Assembly (NCBI GenBank): GCA_018400955.1
Contig: JAGYLH010000012.1
Span: forward strand, 1 to 50,403
Source: Bacteroidales bacterium
Lineage (GTDB): Bacteria > Bacteroidota > Bacteroidia > Bacteroidales > F082
Direction: 5' to 3'
DNA length: 50,403 nucleotides
Below are positions 1-7,946 of the stretch, in pieces. Under the pieces are notes generated by a model, which was given only the letters and a program-made list of their open reading frames with translations, was not told where the DNA came from and searched no databases. The position numbers and the translations under genes were made by a program. The number at the start of each line of letters is the position of its first letter. Position 1 is the stretch's first letter.

Positions 1-314
1 CCTAACCAATTTCCCTGCTCATCCTGGAGTTTAAACTGGTAGTCGCGCGACCGCATACCACCCCCCGGCATATAAAACGTAATGTTCATGCTGATGAAAT
101 CAAAGGCATAGTCTTGGTTGTGATGAAGTATAACATCAAAATTATAACCCTTTTCATTTGCTTTCACAGGCACTTCCATCTCAATGATACTAAAACGGTT
201 CCATATCAAACTTTCGAAATTAATGGTTTCATCAAAAACACTTTGTGGCGCGCAACTATACAACATGGTTAGGGCACCCAGCACCAAAATAAAATTTCTC
301 AATATTTTTGCCAT
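1..314 (-). CDS. gldH: GldH-like gliding motility lipoprotein (3' part missing)
   Basis: The reverse strand opens with ATG at 314 and stays open to the window edge, giving about 104 residues. The N-terminus is a lipoprotein signal ending in the lipobox LYSC (Cys21), followed by a VFDE segment, a short Trp-containing stretch, and a beta-rich domain with YAFDFISMNITFYMPGG and a DEQGNW turn. This layout (VFDE after the lipidated Cys, a strand rich in polar/hydrophobic alternation, then a 'D..GNWLG' loop) matches the GldH family of Bacteroidota, an outer-membrane-associated lipoprotein of the gliding/type IX secretion apparatus. The C-terminal portion lies outside the window. Recognition is by memory of the family pattern; a generic lipoprotein is the alternative. 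Confidence 0.7.
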   Translation of the reverse strand, partial: MAKILRNFILVLGALTMLYSCAPQSVFDETINFESLIWNRFSIIEMEVPVKANEKGYNFDVILHHNQDYAFDFISMNITFYMPGGGMRSRDYQFKLQDEQGNWL

Positions 315-354
315 GATTTTTAACAATTAAGCTTTAAATGTTTTCCAATGCATG

Positions 355-362
355 CAAAAATA
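355..362 (-). promoter_or_regulatory. -7 promoter element for gldH-like gene
   Basis: TATTTTTG on the minus strand fits the Bacteroidota -7 consensus TAnnTTTG and lies about 40 bases before the ATG at 314. No clear -33 TTTG was seen. Confidence 0.5.
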
Positions 363-442
363 GCGAAAAGGATAAAACAGGCCTGGTTGATTATCATTTA
401 TGCACTGTTTTACCACTAATCAGGTTGTTATTATATAAAAAT

Positions 443-472
443 TTTGTGTCAATTAAAAAAAACGTAATTTTG
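443..472 (+). promoter_or_regulatory. Promoter of the polysaccharide export genes
   Basis: TTTG (443-446), an 18-base spacer, and TAATTTTG (465-472) match the Bacteroidota -33/-7 promoter. The start site would fall near 475, leaving a leader of about 45 bases before the ATG at 521. Confidence 0.7.
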
Positions 473-520
473 CGCCCAACAACCGCGACCATTTTTACCC
501 TTGCGTATAAATAATTATCC

Positions 521-1312
521 ATGAAAAAAAACCGTTTAACTTCCTACAAATCAATAGTTTTATTGATGTTGTTTGGGATTATGATAGCTTCATGTGTCCC
601 CCAACGAAAAATGCTCTATTTGCAACCTACAGTTGCAGGTGATACCACAAGCTATTTCCTTAATGAACGTGCAACAACCTACCTTATACAACCCGGCGAC
701 AATTTGTACATCAAGGTAGTAAGCCTTGACGAACGCACTTCTAACCTCTTTAACCCATTGGAAGGACGAACAGGTGGTGCAAACATAAATGACCAGAGTA
801 TTTATTTGAATAGTTATACAGTCAGCGACAAAGGAACTATCGAGTTCCCACTTGCGGGTGAAATCTTAGTGCAAAACCTGAATGTAGAGCAGGTAAAAGC
901 CCAAATTCAACTAATCCTTGACGATTACCTGAAAGAAACCGTGCTTATTGTTAAGCTGGTTAACTTTAACCTGACCATGCTGGGTGAGATACGTCGTCCA
1001 GGTCAGTACAAAGTTTACCAGTCCGAAATTAATATTTTCCAGGCAGTTTCATTGGCTGGAGATTTGGCAGATTTTGCCAATCGCGAAGAGGTAATCATTA
1101 TCCGTCAGTCCAAAAACGGGTCAGAAACCCACACAGTAAATCTGGCTTCTAACAGCATATTATCATCGGATTTCTATTATTTAAAGCCCAATGATATCAT
1201 CTATGTTAAACCATTGGCCGGCAAACAGTTTACTTTTGCTAACTTCCCTTATGCCGTGGTCTTTTCTGCCATTTCAACCCTTATACTTACGCTCAATTTC
1301 GTAACTCGATAA
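521..1312 (+). CDS. Polysaccharide export outer membrane lipoprotein (Wza-like)
   Basis: 263 residues. The N-terminal signal ends in a lipobox (MIASC, Cys25), so the protein is probably lipidated in the outer membrane. A polysaccharide-export (SLBB-containing) domain follows: YLIQPGDNLYIKV near residue 55, a second strand set around YTVSDKGTIEFPLAGEI near residue 100, and a SLBB-like segment with MLGEIRRPGQYKVY near 155. The C-terminus ends in a hydrophobic stretch that could cross the membrane as in Wza. It would form the outer membrane channel for capsule or exopolysaccharide. Its stop is 11 bases from the Wzc-like kinase, so the two are very likely cotranscribed from the promoter at 443-472. 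Confidence 0.9.
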   Translation: MKKNRLTSYKSIVLLMLFGIMIASCVPQRKMLYLQPTVAGDTTSYFLNERATTYLIQPGDNLYIKVVSLDERTSNLFNPLEGRTGGANINDQSIYLNSYTVSDKGTIEFPLAGEILVQNLNVEQVKAQIQLILDDYLKETVLIVKLVNFNLTMLGEIRRPGQYKVYQSEINIFQAVSLAGDLADFANREEVIIIRQSKNGSETHTVNLASNSILSSDFYYLKPNDIIYVKPLAGKQFTFANFPYAVVFSAISTLILTLNFVTR

Positions 1313-1323
1313 AAAACATAGCT

Positions 1324-3780
1324 GTGGAGAATTTTCAAGCCTATCAACAAGAAGAAACCATTGACCTGAAAGCGCTTTTTTTTAAGTTTACCAGGTTTTG
1401 GTACCTCTTTGCCATTTCGATATTTATTGCTTTGCTGGTTGCGTTTCTTTTCAATAAATACACCAAGCCCATATACGAGGTAAAAACAACCGTATTGGTA
1501 AAAGACGACAAAACCAAACTTGATCCTTCTGCCTTGATAGGTTTTGGTTTAAGCGGGCAGCAAAACCTGCAAAACGAAATTGGGATATTAATGTCGCATT
1601 CACTGAGCGACCGCGTAATAAAAGAACTTGGCTTTGAGGTTTCCTATTTTCTTGACGAAGGGTTTGTCAGCAAAGAATTATATCATACGGTACCTTTTAC
1701 TGTTGAAATTGACTTTGATCAACCACAGGCTGTTACCTTATCTTATGCCATTACTTTTCTGAATAATAATAATTATCGGATAGAAGCCGAGGGGGAAAAT
1801 ATAAGCATCTACGACTTTCAGGATGCTGATAATACCGGAGATAAAACTGAAAAGATTAAAACATCAGGCACCTATTTTCTTGGCGAGTGGGTTGACAACG
1901 GCTTGAATAAATTCAGGATTACACTTAGTAATAGTTTCGATCCTGAGGAAGACCCTAAAAAGAATTACAGTTTTGTCATCAATGATTACGCTTCATTGTT
2001 GCGTGTGATGAGTGGCTTTAAAATTGAACCAATCAACCGCGAAGCCTCCATAATTGACATTTCGTTGCGTGGTAACATTAAAGAAAAGTCCGCTGATTTC
2101 TTGAACAAATTGATAGAGGTTTACCTGCAACGTAGTCTTGAAAAGAAGAATCAAATTGCCGAGAACACCATCGATTTTATCGATAACCAGTTAATCGATA
2201 TCCAGGATTCCCTCAACCGTGCCGAAATCAATTTGCAAGATTTCCAAATGCAAAACGAACTGATGAACATCGATTTTCAGTCGCAGCAGGTTTATGAATT
2301 GCTTAAAGATTTGGAAAAGCAAAAAGCAGAGTTACTTATAAAAGGGCAATATTACAAAAGTTTGCAAACTTATGTACAAGCCAACCTGGATGATTTTAAT
2401 AAATTGGTTGCCCCCAGTGCGATGGGCATTGAGGATCCGCTCCTAAACCGCCTAGTGCAGGACCTCGTCAACCTTTCGTCGCAGAAAGCTGAACAAATGC
2501 TTTCATCTACTGACAAGCACCCCTTGGTGATTAGCATCGACTCGCAAATTATCACAACCAAAAGGACGCTTCTGGAGAATATCAACAACATTATCCGCAA
2601 TTCTGATATGGCACTCGGTAATATCAACAAAAGAATTGTTGAGCTTGAGAAACAACTGAATACTTTACCGCTTACCCAACGCCTGCTTTTAGGCTATCAA
2701 CGAAAATTCCAGCTTAACGATGCCATATATACTTTCCTGCTACAGAAAAGGGCTGAAGCGCAAATTACGAAAGCCAGTAATCTTCCTGATAATGAAGTGA
2801 TTGATTTTGCCATTCCTTCTATTGGTGGACAAGTGTTTCCCAAAAAAAGCCTTAACTATACCATTGCCCTTTTATTGGGCTTGCTAATCCCTGTTGGTTA
2901 CGTATTGGGCCGCGACTACCTGAATGACAAAATAATTGACCGGAAAGATATTGAGAGGGCTACAAAGCTTCCAATTATCGGCCAGATCATGCACTCTCAA
3001 AAAGACTCTCAACTCGTAGTTGCCGACTCACCAAAATCGTCAATTGCAGAGTCTTTCCGCTCAGCGCGTACAAATATTGAATATTTGATGCAGGGCAAGG
3101 AAAAAAGTGTGATTCTGATTACAGCCGATATGGTAAGTGCTGGTAAAACTTTTGTCTCCATTAACCTGGCCAGTATTTATGCCATGTATGGAAAAAAAAC
3201 TGTATTGCTTGGCTTCGACTTAAGAAAACCAAAAATCTACCAGGACTTTGGCCTGTCGAACACCAATGGACTGAGCACCTATCTGATTAATAAGCACAGC
3301 CTTGATGAAATTATCCAACCCTCGGGTAAGGTTGACAATTTCGACCTGATCATGGCTGGGCCTGTACCTCCAAATCCTGCAGAATTAATTGCTTCTGATA
3401 AATGCAAAGTATTGTTCAAAGAATTGCGCGAACGTTACGATTATATCATAATCGATACGCCACCAGTTGGTTTAGTTACTGATGCTTATCTTTTAATGAA
3501 ACATACAGATATTAATCTGTTCATTGTCCGCCAAGGCTACACCCACAAAAAGATTTTCGAGCAAATCATCAAGGATATTGAAGACCGGAGAATTCCGATG
3601 AGTATCCTTGTGAATGATGTGAAAGCTGGTGGAGGTTATGGATATAGCTACGGATATGGTTACGGATACGGCTATGGATATGGATATGGTTACGGCTATG
3701 GATATGGTTACGGTTACTATACCGACGAAGCCCAAGACAAAAAACCCGGTTTCTTTAAACGCCTATTAAACAAGATATAA
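1324..3780 (+). CDS. Wzc-like polysaccharide co-polymerase / tyrosine autokinase with Gly-Tyr tail
   Basis: 818 residues starting at GTG 1324. A transmembrane segment near residues 28-46, a long periplasmic Wzz/GNVR region with coiled-coil character (about 260-480), and a second transmembrane segment near 512-530 precede a cytoplasmic bacterial tyrosine kinase domain. Walker A is TADMVSAGKT (600-609), Walker A' is LGFDLRKPK, and Walker B is IIIDTPP near 708-714. The tail holds 15 tyrosines in nearly unbroken Gly-Tyr alternation (DNA 3637-3720) followed by a basic end; Wzc-type kinases autophosphorylate a C-terminal Tyr cluster. It acts with the preceding Wza-like channel in polysaccharide chain assembly and export. 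The first half of the Walker A loop lacks the usual proline and second glycine (GEGKT type), but the essential Gly-Lys-Thr is present. Confidence 0.93.
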   Translation: MENFQAYQQEETIDLKALFFKFTRFWYLFAISIFIALLVAFLFNKYTKPIYEVKTTVLVKDDKTKLDPSALIGFGLSGQQNLQNEIGILMSHSLSDRVIKELGFEVSYFLDEGFVSKELYHTVPFTVEIDFDQPQAVTLSYAITFLNNNNYRIEAEGENISIYDFQDADNTGDKTEKIKTSGTYFLGEWVDNGLNKFRITLSNSFDPEEDPKKNYSFVINDYASLLRVMSGFKIEPINREASIIDISLRGNIKEKSADFLNKLIEVYLQRSLEKKNQIAENTIDFIDNQLIDIQDSLNRAEINLQDFQMQNELMNIDFQSQQVYELLKDLEKQKAELLIKGQYYKSLQTYVQANLDDFNKLVAPSAMGIEDPLLNRLVQDLVNLSSQKAEQMLSSTDKHPLVISIDSQIITTKRTLLENINNIIRNSDMALGNINKRIVELEKQLNTLPLTQRLLLGYQRKFQLNDAIYTFLLQKRAEAQITKASNLPDNEVIDFAIPSIGGQVFPKKSLNYTIALLLGLLIPVGYVLGRDYLNDKIIDRKDIERATKLPIIGQIMHSQKDSQLVVADSPKSSIAESFRSARTNIEYLMQGKEKSVILITADMVSAGKTFVSINLASIYAMYGKKTVLLGFDLRKPKIYQDFGLSNTNGLSTYLINKHSLDEIIQPSGKVDNFDLIMAGPVPPNPAELIASDKCKVLFKELRERYDYIIIDTPPVGLVTDAYLLMKHTDINLFIVRQGYTHKKIFEQIIKDIEDRRIPMSILVNDVKAGGGYGYSYGYGYGYGYGYGYGYGYGYGYGYYTDEAQDKKPGFFKRLLNKI
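3634..3720 (+). repeat. In-frame GGN-TAY microsatellite encoding the Gly-Tyr tail
   Basis: A six-base unit (GGN TAY) is repeated about 14 times with third-position variation. It encodes the tyrosine-rich tail of the kinase. Unit gain or loss would not shift the frame. Confidence 0.9.
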
Positions 3781-3846
3781 GAACCAAACTTCTGCAGTTG
3801 GTTTTTAATATCCCTGCTTTTTATTGAATGATAATCCTCCATTGGT

Positions 3847-4350
3847 ATGGATGAAAAAAAATGGTATGCACTCTATACGAGATCAAAAACCGAAAAAAAG
3901 GTTTATGATGAACTTGTGTTTGCCGGTTTTGAAGCTTATCTGCCATTGATTACAAGGATAAAACAGTGGAGCGACCGCAAAAAGAAAGTGATTGAGCCGC
4001 TGTTTAGAAGTTACATTTTTGTTAATATACAGGTTCGAGATCTGTATAATGTGCTCGCCCTTCCGGGTGCCATGCGATTTATAACCTTTGAAAGAAAAGC
4101 AGTACCCATTCCGGTCGAGCAGATTGAGGCCATTAGATATTACCTGAATGAAAAAGAGTTTGTGCCCGATGATAGTATTCAACTTAACGAAGGACAACTT
4201 GTTCGTGTGAAGCACGGGCAAATGGAAGGCTTAATTGGCAGGTTAATACGGTATCAAGGAAAATTCAGGCTGGTTATCCGTATCGAAGCCATTGGCAAAA
4301 GTATTACCCTGACCATACCCCGTACGCTCATTGAGCCAATCGCCGAGTAA
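3847..4350 (+). CDS. NusG-family transcription antiterminator (UpxY/RfaH-like)
   Basis: 167 residues. The N-terminal half is a NusG NGN domain: WYALYTRSKTEKKV near residues 6-19, AYLPL, and the EPLFRSYIFV core strand near 50-60. The C-terminal part (about 115-165) contains a KOW-like strand (LVRVKHGQMEGLIGRL). In Bacteroidota such UpxY-type proteins keep RNA polymerase processive through long surface polysaccharide operons. It sits 66 bases after the Wzc-like gene, where one would expect a polysaccharide locus to continue, but the next genes are unrelated. No housekeeping nusG context (secE, rplK) is present, which supports a specialised paralogue. Confidence 0.88.
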   Translation: MDEKKWYALYTRSKTEKKVYDELVFAGFEAYLPLITRIKQWSDRKKKVIEPLFRSYIFVNIQVRDLYNVLALPGAMRFITFERKAVPIPVEQIEAIRYYLNEKEFVPDDSIQLNEGQLVRVKHGQMEGLIGRLIRYQGKFRLVIRIEAIGKSITLTIPRTLIEPIAE

Positions 4351-4522
4351 GGCCCTTTTAAATTGTACGTAAGCGAACAAATACTGTTGGAAGTCGTACA
4401 CAAATGATCGTCCATTATTTATCACATATTACATTTAACACTATAATATACAGTGTTTTGAAATGTTTGGCACGTGTGTTGTTATTACTATTTCAAAACG
4501 CAAACTTTAAACACTTTTAAAC

Positions 4523-4882
4523 ATGAAAAAGATACTCACAATCATAAGCGCAATCCTGATCGGTTCCACTTTCTCTCTCAAAGCTGACGAAGTAAACTAT
4601 ACAATGCCCGCTGAGAGCTTCATCGACGACATTCCTTTTAAAACGCATATAGTTACTTCTGAGGTGATGCTAAACAAAGCCATGACGGTTGAGTTTGATT
4701 TGGCCGAAGAAACTTGTATCAATGATATTTCAGTGGATACAAAGCGAATAGTACAGGAAATCACTATTGCAGACCCCATGAAAAAGTCATTCCCTATGGC
4801 AGAAGAACAAGCTATTGATGATTTTCCATTCGATACTTCAAGTATAGTAAGTTCATTTACTGCCGGCTCCAAAAGATCCTAA
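4523..4882 (+). CDS. Small secreted protein with three imperfect repeats
   Basis: 119 residues. A signal peptide (MKKILTIISAILIGSTFSLKA) is followed by three copies of a motif of the form AExxxIDDIPFDTxxIV: PAESFIDDIPFKTHIV (about residues 29-44), AEETCINDISVDTKRIV (61-77) and AEEQAIDDFPFDTSSIV (92-108). Spacing is about 32 residues. The mature protein is acidic and has only one cysteine, in repeat 2. I do not recognise a characterised family. It lies alone between the antiterminator gene and two hairpin terminators, so it may be read as the last gene of the export cluster or from its own promoter. Its function is unknown. Confidence 0.75.
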   Translation: MKKILTIISAILIGSTFSLKADEVNYTMPAESFIDDIPFKTHIVTSEVMLNKAMTVEFDLAEETCINDISVDTKRIVQEITIADPMKKSFPMAEEQAIDDFPFDTSSIVSSFTAGSKRS

Positions 4883-4886
4883 ACCC

Positions 4887-4916
4887 GGGAGTCCCCCTCC
4901 CAGTCGTTCTTTTTTT
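4887..4916 (+). terminator. Rho-independent terminator after the three-repeat gene
   Basis: GGGAG (4887-4891) pairs with CTCCC (4897-4901), followed by a T run at 4910-4916. Confidence 0.6.
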
Positions 4917-4950
4917 ACCATAGTAATTTTGTGTTGGTTGAACCTTGGTT

Positions 4951-4986
4951 AAAGCCTCCGGATAAACAATCTGGTGGCTTTTTTTT
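4951..4986 (+). terminator. Second hairpin terminator
   Basis: AAAGCCTCC (4951-4959) pairs with GGTGGCTT (4973-4980) with one T-T mismatch, followed by a run of eight T. It lies just beyond the stop of the convergent DUF3109 gene and blocks read-through into it. Confidence 0.6.
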
Positions 4987-4996
4987 ATGCTCACCA

Positions 4997-5566
4997 TCAA
5001 TACCCTTTGGATTTGGCTTCCTTTTCAAGTTTAGCATACCAGGCAGTACCAAAACGACGTATAAGAGCTTCCTTTAGAAAACGGTACAAAGCCACACCCG
5101 AAGCTTCACCTTTGCGGATGGCAGGCACACAAATGCTCCAATGGTGATAATTAACATGGATAAAACCATCTTTTTCAACAAGGCGAAGTGGATAAAGGTG
5201 ACAACTTACTGGTTTCCTGAAGCTGCTTTTACCTGCTTCGTAAGCCTTTTCAATTGTACAATAACTTACTCCGTTTTCGTGAAATCCGGTAAATGCACAT
5301 TCCTGATCGTTAATAAGGGGAGTTACAAAATTCCCGTTTTCGTCATAATCAAACACTCCGGATTGCTCAACAATGGCAATCCCCCGCTGACTCATAAATG
5401 GCTTTATATTGTCTATGTTGTCTTCAAGCAGGCTGATTTCAGATTCATCCAATGGAGCACCCGTATCCCCTTTAACGCAACAATCACCCTTGCATCTTGG
5501 CAAATCACAAATGAACCATGCTTTGAGAAAATCTTCTGAAACTACTGTATTATCAATAATAATCAT
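4997..5566 (-). CDS. DUF3109 family cysteine-rich protein
   Basis: 189 residues from ATG 5566; an ATG 18 bases upstream is in frame but overlaps the -7 element, and homologues begin near MIIIDNTVVSEDFL. The cysteine pattern is the main evidence: CDLPRCKGDCC with VKGDTGAPL near residues 22-40, a C..C pair around CAFTGF and SYC, SCHLYPLR, and SICVP. This matches DUF3109, a widespread Bacteroidota relative of the YkgJ-type metal-binding proteins; the cysteines probably bind a metal or Fe-S centre. The biochemical role is unknown. It is transcribed away from argF. Confidence 0.85.
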   Translation of the reverse strand: MIIIDNTVVSEDFLKAWFICDLPRCKGDCCVKGDTGAPLDESEISLLEDNIDNIKPFMSQRGIAIVEQSGVFDYDENGNFVTPLINDQECAFTGFHENGVSYCTIEKAYEAGKSSFRKPVSCHLYPLRLVEKDGFIHVNYHHWSICVPAIRKGEASGVALYRFLKEALIRRFGTAWYAKLEKEAKSKGY

Positions 5567-5570
5567 GGCG

Positions 5571-5578
5571 CAAAAATA
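5571..5578 (-). promoter_or_regulatory. -7 element four bases before the DUF3109 start codon
   Basis: TATTTTTG on the minus strand is followed by GCGCC-free spacing of only four bases (CGCC) and then ATG at 5566. If the element acts as usual, the transcript would start almost at the ATG, i.e. be leaderless. Confidence 0.5.
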
Positions 5579-5625
5579 ATTCAATTACCGACTCAAGCAT
5601 TGTTAATTTTTTCACATAAAATGTG

Positions 5626-5633
5626 TATTTTTG
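5626..5633 (+). promoter_or_regulatory. -7 promoter element for argF
   Basis: TATTTTTG matches TAnnTTTG and lies 68 bases before the ATG at 5702. Confidence 0.5.
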
Positions 5634-5701
5634 CCACAAATCAGTTACGATTTGTTTTTAAATCAATTCATTACAGTTAAATATAAAGAAAGGATTATGT
5701 T

Positions 5702-6703
5702 ATGGCATTTAACCTGAGAAACAGAAATTTTTTAAAGCTTTTAGATTTCACTCCCAAGGAGATCACGTTTTTACTCGATCTTTCAGCCGACCTAAAAAAA
5801 GCCAAATATGCTGGTACCGAACAACCTAAGCTGATTGGAAAAAATATCGCTTTGATATTTGAAAAAGACTCGACACGCACACGCTGCGCTTTCGAAGTGG
5901 CAGCTTTTGACCAAGGCGCAAGGATAACTTATTTAGGGCCAAGCGGATCGCAAATCGGCAAAAAAGAATCCATGAAAGATACTGCCCGTGTCTTGGGCCG
6001 TATGTATGATGGTATCGAATACCGTGGTTTTGGACAGGAAATTGTTGAAGAACTTGGCAAATATGCCGGTGTCCCGGTTTGGAATGGCCTCACCAACGAA
6101 TTCCATCCAACACAAATTCTGGCTGATTTTCTTACCATGATGGAAAACACAGACAAACCATTGAATCAGGTTCGTTTTGCATACTTGGGCGATGCCCGCA
6201 ACAATATGGGCAATTCCCTGATGGTTGGGGCTGCCAAAATGGGTATGGATTTCAGGGCTGTTGCCCCAAAACAACTTTGGCCGGACGAAGCGCTTGTAAA
6301 AACATGTCGCGATATTGCTAAAGATACCGGTGCCGTTATAACCCTGACCGAAAGTGTTGATGATGGTGTAAAAGGCGTTGATTTCCTTTACACTGATGTA
6401 TGGGTTTCGATGGGTGAACCAGACCATGTGTGGGAAGAACGCATCAAAATGATGCTGCCTTATCAGGTGAATAAAGTGATGATGGACAAAACCGGCAACC
6501 CCAAGGTGAAATTCCTGCATTGCCTTCCAGCATTCCACAACCGTCAGACTACAATCGGCGAGCAGATCTATCAAAAATTTAGTGTTGAGGCCATGGAAGT
6601 TGATGACGAAGTATTCGAATCGCCCGCTTCATTGGTTTTTGATGAAGCCGAAAACAGGTTGCATACCATCAAAGCCGTAATGGTGGCCACTTTGGGCTCC
6701 TAA
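5702..6703 (+). CDS. argF: Ornithine carbamoyltransferase
   Basis: 333 residues, the full length of the long ArgF/ArcB form. The carbamoyl-phosphate loop STRT is at residues 57-60, HPTQ at 135-138, and HCLP at 273-276, all intact. It transfers the carbamoyl group to ornithine to make citrulline in the cytoplasm (anabolic), or the reverse in the arginine deiminase pathway. No other arginine gene is adjacent, so the direction cannot be told from context. The sequence has the STRT loop and general form of a true ornithine enzyme; some Bacteroidota instead use N-acetyl- or N-succinylornithine transcarbamylases, which I consider less likely here. Confidence 0.92.
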   Translation: MAFNLRNRNFLKLLDFTPKEITFLLDLSADLKKAKYAGTEQPKLIGKNIALIFEKDSTRTRCAFEVAAFDQGARITYLGPSGSQIGKKESMKDTARVLGRMYDGIEYRGFGQEIVEELGKYAGVPVWNGLTNEFHPTQILADFLTMMENTDKPLNQVRFAYLGDARNNMGNSLMVGAAKMGMDFRAVAPKQLWPDEALVKTCRDIAKDTGAVITLTESVDDGVKGVDFLYTDVWVSMGEPDHVWEERIKMMLPYQVNKVMMDKTGNPKVKFLHCLPAFHNRQTTIGEQIYQKFSVEAMEVDDEVFESPASLVFDEAENRLHTIKAVMVATLGS

Positions 6704-6765
6704 GTTTGTTTGTCACATCATTTGTGCAATCTTATTTTTATCAGCTGAATAAGCTAAAATGCATT

Positions 6766-6800
6766 GGGGCATCTTTGGGGTGCCCCTTTGTGTTTTGTCC
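6766..6800 (+). terminator. Probable terminator after argF
   Basis: GGGGCA (6766-6771) pairs with TGCCCC (6781-6786), followed by a T-rich stretch TTTGTGTTTT. Confidence 0.5.
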
Positions 6801-6827
6801 GCTACCTTTCGCTGCAATAAAAAGCCT

Positions 6828-6835
6828 TAAATTTG
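6828..6835 (+). promoter_or_regulatory. -7 promoter element for the epimerase gene
   Basis: TAAATTTG matches TAnnTTTG, 51 bases before the TTG start at 6887. Confidence 0.5.
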
Positions 6836-6886
6836 CCGCTGGGAAAAGAACTTGAACTGTTTAAGTAATATTAAAAACGCTAAAAG

Positions 6887-7888
6887 TTGAAAACTGCATT
6901 TAACAAAACACCCGTGCTGGTTACCGGAGGTGCTGGTTTTATTGGCTCCAACCTTATTGAAGCTTTGCTTGGCGAAGGAGCTGTTGTTAGCTGTCTCGAT
7001 AATTTTGCGACCGGACATCGAAAAAACATTGAACCTTTCCAACAAAACCCTGATTTCTATTTGATTGAAGGCGACATCAGGGATATTGACACCTGCAACA
7101 ACGCTTGTTCCGGTCAGGAATATGTGTTTCATCAGGCCGCTTTGGGATCGGTTCCCCGTTCGATTAACGACCCTGCCACTACCAATGCTGTAAACATCAG
7201 CGGCATGCTCAATATGTTGATTGCTGCCCGCGATGCCAAAGTAAAACGATTTGTTTATGCTGCCAGTTCAAGCACCTATGGCGATTCGGAAAGCTTACCC
7301 AAGGTGGAGGATAAAATAGGCAAACCACTATCGCCCTATGCGATTACCAAATATGTGAATGAATTATATGCCGATGTGTTTAGCCGCACCTATGGCATGG
7401 AGTGCATTGGCCTGCGTTACTTTAATGTGTTTGGGCGCCGGCAAGACCCTGATGGGGCTTATGCAGCTGTTATTCCTAAATGGGTTTTGCAGCTAATCAG
7501 CCACGAAAGCCCTACAATAAATGGCGTGGGCGATTACAGCCGCGATTTTACGTATATTGATAATGTAATACAGGCCAACCTGCTATCCGCCTTAAGCAGC
7601 AACCCCAAGGCCATCAACCAGGTGTATAATGTTGCTTATGGTGACCGCACAACACTAAGCCAACTTGCTGGCCACCTGCGTGATATACTTGCAACATACG
7701 ACCCTGCAATTGCAACTATAGAGATTCTGCACGGCCCCTACAGACAAGGTGACATACCTCATTCGCTGGCTTCTATCGACAAGGCTAAAGAATTGCTGGG
7801 GTACAACCCCATATTTGATTTGCTCAAAGGCCTTACGGAAGCTTGCAAATGGTATTGGAAAAACCTGAACCACAGAGAGACATATTGA
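6887..7888 (+). CDS. UDP-N-acetylglucosamine 4-epimerase (WbpP/TviC type)
   Basis: 333 residues from TTG 6887; a stop codon lies two codons upstream in frame and the first in-frame ATG is far inside the Rossmann fold, so TTG is the best start. The NAD-binding motif TGGAGFIGS is at about residues 14-22. The short-chain dehydrogenase triad is visible: Ser in ASSSTYGDS and YxxxK in YAITK near residue 147. The segment [23 protein letters not shown] is typical of WbpP-type C4-epimerases acting on UDP-GlcNAc/UDP-GalNAc. It would supply GalNAc-type sugars for the surface polysaccharide whose export genes lie 3 kb upstream. UDP-glucuronate epimerase is a less likely alternative. Confidence 0.87.
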   Translation: MKTAFNKTPVLVTGGAGFIGSNLIEALLGEGAVVSCLDNFATGHRKNIEPFQQNPDFYLIEGDIRDIDTCNNACSGQEYVFHQAALGSVPRSINDPATTNAVNISGMLNMLIAARDAKVKRFVYAASSSTYGDSESLPKVEDKIGKPLSPYAITKYVNELYADVFSRTYGMECIGLRYFNVFGRRQDPDGAYAAVIPKWVLQLISHESPTINGVGDYSRDFTYIDNVIQANLLSALSSNPKAINQVYNVAYGDRTTLSQLAGHLRDILATYDPAIATIEILHGPYRQGDIPHSLASIDKAKELLGYNPIFDLLKGLTEACKWYWKNLNHRETY

Positions 7889-7897
7889 GCAAAAAGC

Positions 7898-7928
7898 TTG
7901 CAAATGACGCTAATATGAGCTATTTTTG
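7898..7928 (+). promoter_or_regulatory. Promoter of the coiled-coil membrane protein gene
   Basis: TTG (7898-7900), a 20-base spacer and TATTTTTG (7921-7928) match the Bacteroidota promoter. It excludes an in-frame TTG at 7926 as the start and supports ATG 7947. Confidence 0.7.
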
Positions 7929-7946
7929 CATAAAATATTTAATCCT

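Noticed and set aside
3493..3735. Minus-strand open frame of about 80 codons rich in Ile/Val/Ser/Thr
   Set aside because: It is the antisense of the Gly-Tyr repeat of the kinase; the low-complexity composition comes from the repeat, not from a gene.
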